50,758 nt of DNA, taken from the NCBI GenBank assembly GCA_947628615.1, contig CANRAO010000010.1, positions 1 to 50,758 of the forward strand, given 5' to 3'. This document shows, in pieces, positions 43,517-50,758 of the stretch (the stretch's first letter is position 1; each line of letters begins with the position of its first letter). Source of the stretch: an uncultured Clostridia bacterium. Its GTDB lineage: Bacteria > Bacillota > Clostridia > Oscillospirales > Ruminococcaceae. The notes beneath the pieces are model-generated. The model did no database searches, was not told where the DNA came from, and worked only from the letters and a program-made list of their open reading frames with translations. Made by a program: the position numbers and the translations under genes.

Positions 43517-45187
43517 ATGTATCATGCTCTTTACAGAAAATGGCGTCCCCTGACCTTTGACGATGTTGTTTCTCAACCGCACATTACCACCACCCTCAAA
43601 AACCAGATTCAAAGCAATAAAATCGCACACGCATATCTTTTCACAGGTTCACGAGGAACAGGAAAAACAACCTGTGCGAGGATTTTTGCAAAATCCATAA
43701 ACTGCCAGCATTCAAACAGCGGAAACCCCTGTCTTGAATGTGAAATATGCAAATGTGCCGACAATGAATCGCTTATAGATATTATTGAAATCGACGCCGC
43801 TTCAAACACAGGCGTTGATGATATAAGGGCTTTAAAGGAATCTGCCGAGTATCTTCCTGAGCAGTGCAGATATAAGGTATATATCATAGACGAGGTTCAT
43901 ATGCTCTCGATCAATGCCTTCAACGCACTGCTTAAAATTATGGAGGAGCCCCCTTCGCACGTCATATTCATTCTGGCAACGACCGAAGTACACAAAGTAC
44001 CTGCGACTATTATTTCACGCTGTCAGCGCTTTGATTTCAGAAGAATAAAAGTTGAGGATATAGTTTCACGGCTTGAGTTAATAGCAAGTAAGGAAAACAT
44101 AAATCTTGACAATGACGCCGCTACCCTGATAGCAAAAATATCTGACGGAGGAATGAGAGACGCTTTATCTTTGCTTGACCAGTGCATAGCGTATTCTGAT
44201 ATTGTCGATTTAAAAACCGTTTCAGACGCAGCAGGAATTGCAGGTCGAGATTATCTTTTCAGTATTCTTGAAGGTATTTTCGCCTGTAATATAACAGAAG
44301 TTATGGAGACCATAGCGTCTCTTTACGATATGGCAAAGGATATGACAAGGCTGTGCAATGAGCTTTTGGAGCAAATGAGAAATCTAATGCTTATAAAAGC
44401 AGTTCCAAAAAACGATATGGTAATGTGCCTGCCCGATGAATACAATAGACTGGAAACTATTGCAAACAAAACCGATATGGGTAATATTCTTGAAAAAATC
44501 GAGGTTTTAAGCGATTGCAATGAAAATCTTGCTAAGGCAGCTTCTAAAAGAATAGAACTTGAAATGTGTATGGTCAAGCTATGCTCAAACAAAAGTATTT
44601 CTTATAGTTATTCAAATACACCAAGTACGTCTTATACAAATGATAAAAATCCTGTACCTGAAGCTATTAGTAATAAAGAACCTGAAAATACAGCCTATAA
44701 AACGCCACAAAATACTTCAGCAAATATCAAAACGACAACTGATAGACAAGAAGAAATGGCACAGGAAAACACTCAGAACGCTGTTAAAGAGCAGTCTGCG
44801 AATATTCCCAAGAAAAAGGTTTCAACAAAGGATTTCGTTCCTCTAGACTGCTGGGACGAGGTTGTTGAAAGGTTCAGGAGTGAATGTCCTGCGGCAGTTG
44901 GATTTTTGTCGAAGTCAAAGGCGTTTATCTATGAAAATATGATTTTAATTATTGTCAAGGACGCTTTTGATTTAAAGATGTTTAAACTGCAGATTTCTAA
45001 TGTAAACAGAGTTATAACTGATTTCTTCGGAAGGAAATTCACAGTATCGGTAAAAGCTATGGATACAAGTGAAAACTTAACCGCAAATCCCAACACGGAA
45101 AATCATTCCGGGATTACAACTTCAAGACCTATTGATAAACTTATTGACAAAGCAAAAAGTGCAAACATTGATTTAGAAATAAAATAA
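43517..45187 (+). CDS. dnaX: DNA polymerase III subunit gamma/tau
   Basis: The clamp-loader ATPase. From ATG 43517 (GGGAGG 8 bases upstream) it has 556 residues: MYHALYRKWRPLTFDDVV, Walker A FTGSRGTGKTTCARI, a zinc module (CLECEICKC), the DEVHMLS box and the SRC arginine finger. After residue about 365 a Ser/Thr/Gln/Asn-rich linker separates the ATPase from a tau-like C-terminus. Confidence 0.96.
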   Translation: MYHALYRKWRPLTFDDVVSQPHITTTLKNQIQSNKIAHAYLFTGSRGTGKTTCARIFAKSINCQHSNSGNPCLECEICKCADNESLIDIIEIDAASNTGVDDIRALKESAEYLPEQCRYKVYIIDEVHMLSINAFNALLKIMEEPPSHVIFILATTEVHKVPATIISRCQRFDFRRIKVEDIVSRLELIASKENINLDNDAATLIAKISDGGMRDALSLLDQCIAYSDIVDLKTVSDAAGIAGRDYLFSILEGIFACNITEVMETIASLYDMAKDMTRLCNELLEQMRNLMLIKAVPKNDMVMCLPDEYNRLETIANKTDMGNILEKIEVLSDCNENLAKAASKRIELEMCMVKLCSNKSISYSYSNTPSTSYTNDKNPVPEAISNKEPENTAYKTPQNTSANIKTTTDRQEEMAQENTQNAVKEQSANIPKKKVSTKDFVPLDCWDEVVERFRSECPAAVGFLSKSKAFIYENMILIIVKDAFDLKMFKLQISNVNRVITDFFGRKFTVSVKAMDTSENLTANPNTENHSGITTSRPIDKLIDKAKSANIDLEIK

Positions 45188-45207
45188 TTTATATTTGGAG
45201 GAGTATT

Positions 45208-45555
45208 ATGAAAGCAAGATTACCTGCCGGCATGGGCGGCGGACCGCAAAATATGAATCAGATGATTAAGCAGGCTCAAAAAATGCAGGAGGATATTCAA
45301 AGAGTTCAGTCTGAGATCGACGAAAAGACCTTTAAAGCGTCTGTCGGCGGCGGAGCTGTTGAGATTGAGGTTATGGGCAACAGAACTGTACAATCGCTTA
45401 AAATAAAGCCTGAGGTTGTTGATCCTGATGATGTTGAGATGCTTGAGGATCTCATTATGAGTGCCTTTAACGAGGCAATCAACAATATAGAAAAGGAAAG
45501 CGAAGAGGAAATGTCCAAGGTAACAAGCGGCGTATCTCTTCCCGGGTTATTCTAA
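45208..45555 (+). CDS. ybaB: YbaB/EbfC family nucleoid-associated protein
   Basis: A 115-residue DNA-binding protein with the N-terminal [19 protein letters not shown] helix and the core [21 protein letters not shown]. Its position between dnaX and recR is near universal. Its last base overlaps the first base of recR (TAATG), implying translational coupling. Confidence 0.95.
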   Translation: MKARLPAGMGGGPQNMNQMIKQAQKMQEDIQRVQSEIDEKTFKASVGGGAVEIEVMGNRTVQSLKIKPEVVDPDDVEMLEDLIMSAFNEAINNIEKESEEEMSKVTSGVSLPGLF

Positions 45556-46157
45556 TGGCAGAAGCTAATGCACTTCCGTTAATTGAGCTTGCAGAGCAGT
45601 TTGCAAAGCTCCCGGGAATAGGTATGAAAACAGCACAAAGGCTTGCATATTTTGTTATGTCTATGAGCAAGGAGGAAGCTAAAGAATTTTCCGAAGCAAT
45701 AATTCGTGCTCACAGTACAGTTCATATGTGCAGAATATGCCAGAACCTCACCGACAAGGAGATCTGTCCAATATGTGATGATTTAGAACGTGACAAAACA
45801 ACTATATGCGTTGTTGAAAGTCCCAAGGATATTACAGCCTTTGAACGAACAAGAGAATACAAGGGTGTATATCATGTTCTGCACGGTCTTATCTCCCCTA
45901 TTAACAACGTCAGCCCTGACGACATAAAGATAAAAGAGCTTCTGGAGAGAGTGAACAATAAAGAGATTTCCGAGGTAATAATGGCAACTAATCCCACCGT
46001 TGAGGGCGAAGCAACTGCAATGTACATTTCAAGGCTTCTAAAGCCTCTCGGAATAAAAGTTACAAGGCTAGCGTTTGGGCTTCCTATCGGCGGAATTTTG
46101 GAATACGCTGATGAAGTAACCCTTTTCAAAGCGCTTGAAAATCGCAGTGAGATTTAA
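45555..46157 (+). CDS. recR: Recombination protein RecR
   Basis: A 200-residue recombination mediator acting with RecO and RecF in gap repair. [15 protein letters not shown] is the helix-hairpin-helix, [16 protein letters not shown] the zinc finger, and [19 protein letters not shown] the Toprim domain. The start overlaps the ybaB stop. Confidence 0.97.
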   Translation: MAEANALPLIELAEQFAKLPGIGMKTAQRLAYFVMSMSKEEAKEFSEAIIRAHSTVHMCRICQNLTDKEICPICDDLERDKTTICVVESPKDITAFERTREYKGVYHVLHGLISPINNVSPDDIKIKELLERVNNKEISEVIMATNPTVEGEATAMYISRLLKPLGIKVTRLAFGLPIGGILEYADEVTLFKALENRSEI

Positions 46158-46174
46158 TTTTTATCAGTTAGTAT

Positions 46175-46209
46175 AAAGGGTGTACATCAAAATTTGGTGT
46201 GCATCTTTT
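46175..46209 (+). terminator. Terminator after recR
   Basis: AAAGGGTGTACA pairs with TGTGCATCTTTT over 12 positions, including G-U pairs, followed by a T run. Confidence 0.8.
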
Positions 46210-46217
46210 TTAGTGTC

Positions 46218-46243
46218 ACTATCAAGAGAGAATACATACTATA
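46218..46243 (+). promoter_or_regulatory. Possible late-sporulation (sigma-K-like) promoter of the collagen-like gene
   Basis: CATACTATA (46235-46243) fits the CATAnnnTA -10 pattern of sigma-K, and AC (46218-46219) lies 15 bases upstream. No good sigma-A pair is seen here. The match is short, so this is tentative. Confidence 0.35.
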
Positions 46244-46275
46244 AAATAAGTATCTTTAATTTCTTCGGAGTGATA

Positions 46276-47466
<1,191 letters not shown>

Positions 47467-47574
47467 TTGAATAATAAAAGAGGTGTAAAGTTACTTATAA
47501 ATAGAAATACTCCTTATTGTGACTACAATAAGTCGGTCAATCTTCATGTTTTTATCCTTTCTATCTTTTTGTCA

Positions 47575-48069
47575 TCAAAACTCTCGCATTTCCGAAAATT
47601 TAACTCCACTCTCCGTTGCAATACCTCCATACAGTTTTTCGTTATCTTTTCCAATTTTGACATAATGCGAAATGACATATTGTGCAGAAAACGGCATTTC
47701 AGGTACAACTTCAATCAAATCTTTTATTGAAAACCATTTTAGTTTTCCCTCATTGCTGACTACAACTTTATTTTCATTGAGCAAATCGGCAAAAAAGTAA
47801 TAGTTTTGCCGTATCTCACCGTTTTTTAGTCGAAGCGTAATATAGCGAAGTGATAAATTTGAAATGTCTTGTTCTGTAAGTCCTGTTTCTTCATATAATT
47901 CTCTTAAAACACAAGTCTCTGCGTCATTAAGTTCATCTTTTTCAAAATGGCCGCCTGCCGAGCCTGTATATGAAGGATCTATAACTTTAGAACCAATTCT
48001 ATATAAGAGCAGTAAACTATCGTCCTTTTTTAAGTATAAGCTTGTCATATTTCTAAGTTTTCCGTTCAT
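47575..48069 (-). CDS. NUDIX hydrolase
   Basis: A 164-residue protein starting MNGKLRNMTSLYLKKDDSLL. The Nudix box is complete (GGHFEKDELNDAETCVLREL followed by YEETGL). The family hydrolyses nucleoside diphosphates linked to another group; a MutT-like or 8-oxo-dGTP role is possible, but the substrate cannot be read from sequence. It is a single gene convergent with the collagen-like gene. Confidence 0.85.
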   Translation of the reverse strand: MNGKLRNMTSLYLKKDDSLLLLYRIGSKVIDPSYTGSAGGHFEKDELNDAETCVLRELYEETGLTEQDISNLSLRYITLRLKNGEIRQNYYFFADLLNENKVVVSNEGKLKWFSIKDLIEVVPEMPFSAQYVISHYVKIGKDNEKLYGGIATESGVKFSEMREF

Positions 48070-48163
48070 AGGTCTATCTCCTCCGCAAAAAATTATTTAT
48101 CACTTGACATCAATACTGCGCACTCCACATATGCCATCCGCACATGAAGTTTCACACCCATTC

Positions 48164-48376
48164 CTATCCACGAATAAACTTATCGATTACTTTCCGCTTT
48201 GCCTGTGGGTTCAGTTTTAGAATCTGCTTCTTAATCAAAGCATAGCTTTCGATGGGATCGAGGTGAGGTAAGGTAAATGAACGTGTATACCAAAAATTCT
48301 CTACTGTTGTAAATACAGTGCTATTCCATCCATAACCCTCGCCGTATTTATTCTTTTTCTGCGCCCTACCACACAT
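48164..48376 (-). CDS. Uncertain small ORF next to the DUF3795 remnant
   Basis: A frame from an internal Met, MCGRAQKKNKYGEGYG..., to RKVIDKFIRG (about 70 residues). A longer frame to 48424 overlaps the DUF3795 remnant in another register. I recognise no family. It may itself be the tail of a broken gene, given the disrupted neighbourhood. Confidence 0.3.
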   Translation of the reverse strand: MCGRAQKKNKYGEGYGWNSTVFTTVENFWYTRSFTLPHLDPIESYALIKKQILKLNPQAKRKVIDKFIRG

Positions 48377-48653
48377 AGTGATAAACAATGCATTTGTCCT
48401 TATTTCTAAGAAGGTATTTTTCAAGTTCCTCTACACCATATCTTCTCGCAAACTCTGCAAAATCACGAATACGGGGTTTATCAAGCATACATCCGGTACA
48501 AGGAAAATCCGAACATTCCCAACAGCCGTTCACTCCTTTTTCTTTACAACAGTTATAGTTTTTTCACCAGCCGTGGCTTTCACAGCCTCCGTCTTGACAA
48601 CCCGCACAACCTTTACTTTCAGCACGCAAGTCCGCAAAATGCGATAGCTTTCA
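48366..48653 (-). pseudogene. Truncated, interrupted DUF3795 gene
   Basis: In one minus-strand frame the sequence reads LSHFADLRAESKGCAGCQ, ESHGW, then a TGA (48564-48566), then KNYNCCKEKGVNGCWECSDF, PCTGCM, KPRIRDFAEFARRYGVEEL and a stop. This is the cysteine-rich DUF3795 pattern. The N-terminus is missing: the frame starts right after the stop codon of the kinase gene at 48654, and the TGA sits where relatives have Cys. Reads as a gene beheaded by the insertion or recombination that brought the neighbouring kinase DNA. Confidence 0.65.
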
Positions 48654-50351
48654 TTATTGTGCCTGTGCCGCCTCCCATTCCTCTTTTAGCTGGCTAATCG
48701 ATTGCTGCCTTTCGGTTCGTTCATCTCTCACAGCTTTTGTGGCGACATCAAAGAGATTGTCATTGAGCTGCCATTTCTCCCGTGTGCGGTCTCCGTCCCC
48801 AAAAAGAGCAAACGCTGTGGCTCCGAGGGTATAGACGTTTGTAACCTCATCAATGGAGGCCCCGAGCTGATATTCCTCCGGCGACTGAAAGCGAGAGCTG
48901 CCCCACATTCGTCCCATATCGTTGATACATGGCTGCTTGCGGAAAAAGTCAATATCGCAAATCGTTGTTTTACCATTCTCAACGTCATACAGGATACAGC
49001 CGTCATAAAAGTCAATGGCAATGTAATTTTGTGAGGCAATATACTCAAAGAAATCCAGTATGTCGCTGAACACACAGAGCCTGTCATGGGAGGAAAGCTG
49101 CATGAACCGCTGATGCGACGCCGGATACATAACTCCCATACAGTCTCCGGCGGCCCATTTGAAGACCATGATAAAGCCGCCACCTAAATCCTTTGCTTCA
49201 AGAAATTCGATCAGATTCTTGTGCTGCAAATCTCTGTAAACCGGTAATGTAGCTTTCAATCTGGCAACTGCATTCGCAGGGTCGCCTCCATATTGTTCCG
49301 TAGGAGCACCGGCAAATTTGACAAAGTAACGTTGTCCGTCCTTTTCCATTCCAAAACAGATATTTCCTGAATCCTGATCATCAAATACTTTGAATACCGT
49401 TCCGTACTCTTTCAGAAAGCTGAAGTCAAAAGCACTTTTCAGCTTGAACGTAATCCCATCAATAGATTGCAGATAATATCCTTTGAAATACCATGTCGGC
49501 ACCGGATTGCGCATATTATCATACCAATGCAGAACATCTTTCGCCTGGTTCAGCATGGTGTTTACTTCATCCTGTCCGAAGGGGATTGCCCAATACACGG
49601 AAGAAAGTGTGTTGCTCGCGATATAAAGGGCGAGCAACTTCCAGAATTCCAGCGGAACATCGTCGTCAAAGTAACCGTTCACCATGCCGGACGCAAAAAG
49701 CGGCGACTTCTGAGCGCACCATACGATACGGTTAAATTCCTCCCACGGATCGCCGAAATCATACCGGTCAAAATCAATGATTTTCAGTTTTCCGTCCCGG
49801 TCGATCATCATGTTGCCGATGTGATAATCGCCATGCTGGAAAACCTGCGGCCGGTCTTTCAGCAAATGGCGGTTTTCCCGTATATAGTCGATGAACGCCT
49901 GTCCGTTCTCATAATGGATCGGGCACTCCATATACTTCTGGATTTTGCCGTCCATTTTCCGATTGAAACGGCTTTCCCAGTCCTCCTGCGTTTCCGGAGC
50001 CAGTATCGAATGGATTTTCCGCAAAATACGTCCAGCTTCCAACCCATATACATACTGCTCGGTATCCGCCAAGAAAGGAATCACACTCTCTGCGTCATCT
50101 CCGTCAATCCATGTTTGAACCGTATATACACCATCCTCACAGGCGCCGAACTCAACGGGTTTACACATGGGCACATCAAGAGCCGCAACCTCCTGCTGCA
50201 TACGAAACATATCCGCCCGACTTGCGCTTTTCTCTTTGGGCGTAATCCGTAAAAGATATTTTGTACCGTCAGAGGTCGTTGCGCAATATTTCCGATCACA
50301 TGACCAGCCCTTATTGATTGGTTCCTTGTTTACAAATTTCATTTGAATCAT
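48654..50351 (-). CDS. Two-domain kinase: aminoglycoside phosphotransferase-like plus Ser/Thr kinase-like
   Basis: 565 residues. Residues 1 to about 290 are an APH/choline-kinase-like phosphotransferase, with catalytic HGDYHIGNMMID and metal-binding KIIDFDRYDFGDPWEEF. Residues about 300-565 resemble a eukaryotic-type protein kinase: YFVKFAG (lysine), IAIDFYDGCILYD in place of HRDxxxxN, TTICDIDFF in place of DFG, and SSRFQSPEEYQLGASIDEVTNVYTLGATAFALF for the activation and C-lobe region. AAAGGAGAG precedes the ATG. The gene is clearly GC-richer than the rest of the window and lies next to a broken gene, so acquisition is likely. Substrate unknown. Confidence 0.78.
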   Translation of the reverse strand: MIQMKFVNKEPINKGWSCDRKYCATTSDGTKYLLRITPKEKSASRADMFRMQQEVAALDVPMCKPVEFGACEDGVYTVQTWIDGDDAESVIPFLADTEQYVYGLEAGRILRKIHSILAPETQEDWESRFNRKMDGKIQKYMECPIHYENGQAFIDYIRENRHLLKDRPQVFQHGDYHIGNMMIDRDGKLKIIDFDRYDFGDPWEEFNRIVWCAQKSPLFASGMVNGYFDDDVPLEFWKLLALYIASNTLSSVYWAIPFGQDEVNTMLNQAKDVLHWYDNMRNPVPTWYFKGYYLQSIDGITFKLKSAFDFSFLKEYGTVFKVFDDQDSGNICFGMEKDGQRYFVKFAGAPTEQYGGDPANAVARLKATLPVYRDLQHKNLIEFLEAKDLGGGFIMVFKWAAGDCMGVMYPASHQRFMQLSSHDRLCVFSDILDFFEYIASQNYIAIDFYDGCILYDVENGKTTICDIDFFRKQPCINDMGRMWGSSRFQSPEEYQLGASIDEVTNVYTLGATAFALFGDGDRTREKWQLNDNLFDVATKAVRDERTERQQSISQLKEEWEAAQAQ

Positions 50352-50389
50352 AAATCTCTCCTTTGCTATGCGTATACGGTTATATCATC

Positions 50390-50758
50390 CTAAAATGCTC
50401 CAGTGCCGCCCTGATCGCCGCCTATTTCTGCGGCGGCTTCTTCAGTAAGCGGCATGAGCTTTTCTCTCCCACTCCAATCGAACGATGCGGACTTTTCATA
50501 TATTTCCATCTTATTCTCCGGCGACAACTCGCCTGTCGCTAAAAAGCCCATTGCTTCCCAAAATGGTCTTCCTGTAACCGGATCAGCAGTCAGATACATT
50601 TTATCCGCGCCGTCATTGATAAACATCCATTCCATCCGCCGGTACATCGCCCGGCCATAACCTCTGCGGCGATACTCCGGCTTCACATAGAATTCCATAA
50701 TGTAGCCGTACCCCGGCTTAATGAAGCCTTTGTGATCTTCATGGTCGATTTTTCCGTA
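50390..50758 (-). CDS. GNAT-family acetyltransferase, N-terminus beyond the window
   Basis: The open frame runs past the right edge (KGFIKPGYGYIMEFYVKPEY continues the reading frame upstream of the first internal Met). YVKPEYRRRGYGRAMYRRME is the acetyl-CoA-binding motif A, and PFWEAMGFLATGEL is motif B. It ends 38 bases before the kinase gene on the same strand and shares its higher GC, so the two probably arrived together. Confidence 0.8.
   Translation of the reverse strand, partial: YGKIDHEDHKGFIKPGYGYIMEFYVKPEYRRRGYGRAMYRRMEWMFINDGADKMYLTADPVTGRPFWEAMGFLATGELSPENKMEIYEKSASFDWSGREKLMPLTEEAAAEIGGDQGGTGAF

Noticed and set aside
48564-48566. TGA at a conserved Cys position of the DUF3795 remnant as a selenocysteine codon
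   Set aside because: The gene has lost its N-terminus and start, and no convincing SECIS-like hairpin follows the TGA. Decay is the simpler reading.
49467-50252. 261-codon plus-strand ORF opposite the double kinase
   Set aside because: Long only because the opposite gene is GC-richer. It has no family pattern, while the minus strand encodes clear kinase motifs.

Overview
The window looks like a chromosomal segment of a low-GC, spore-former-related Firmicute of the Clostridia, most like the Oscillospiraceae/Ruminococcus group. This is inferred from AT-rich DNA with textbook TTGACA-17-TATAAT promoters, a SAM-I riboswitch on metK, LL-diaminopimelate aminotransferase, GSIII plus GSI glutamine synthetases, an ANTAR regulator, and the SRP RNA-dnaX-ybaB-recR order. 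No species is claimed.

Layout. 1-2.4 kb: a leftward promoter that leaves the window, then riboswitch-controlled metK and a CmpB-like membrane protein. 2.4-6.2 kb (minus): yceD(DUF177)-rpmF-der-plsY-gpsA. 6.3-9.5 kb (minus): a small P-loop protein, pgi, and a DacF-like penicillin-binding protein whose three active-site motifs are all degenerate. 9.5-11.6 kb: dispersed repeats, a secreted repeat/Fn3 protein and an HPr-like protein without the catalytic histidine. 11.9-17 kb (plus): mtaB-purL. 17-18.7 kb: divergent genes for an orphan chemoreceptor-like sensor domain and a membrane-anchored cohesin-like protein.

18.7-37.6 kb is one large nitrogen block. Reading leftward it runs: split glutamate synthase (amidotransferase, FMN/Fe-S synthase, ferredoxin, FAD oxidoreductase, GXGXG subunit), GSI, ANTAR antiterminator, carA, a carB-dapF fusion, dapL. 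Reading rightward from the same intergenic region: GSIII (glnN) and an Amt-PII fusion transporter. The glutamate synthase, glnN and amt leaders each carry an intrinsic terminator whose 5' arm overlaps a hexaloop hairpin with A at loop position 1 and G at position 4. That is the signature bound by ANTAR antiterminators, so the ANTAR gene in the cluster probably controls all three.

37.6-39 kb holds several copies of a dispersed repeat. Roughly 80-bp inverted copies of it bracket a 1.2 kb cassette containing a ribbon-helix-helix protein gene and an unannotated type I toxin-antitoxin locus: a 29-residue hydrophobic toxin facing an antisense RNA, each with a perfect promoter. This is the best candidate for an overlooked system. 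39-46.2 kb: htpG under a perfect CIRCE operator, metF, a CPBP protease, SRP RNA, dnaX-ybaB-recR. 46.3-47.5 kb: a collagen-like (BclA-type) protein. 47.6-50.8 kb: a NUDIX gene, a broken DUF3795 gene, then GC-richer DNA with a double-kinase fusion and a partial GNAT gene, which looks acquired.
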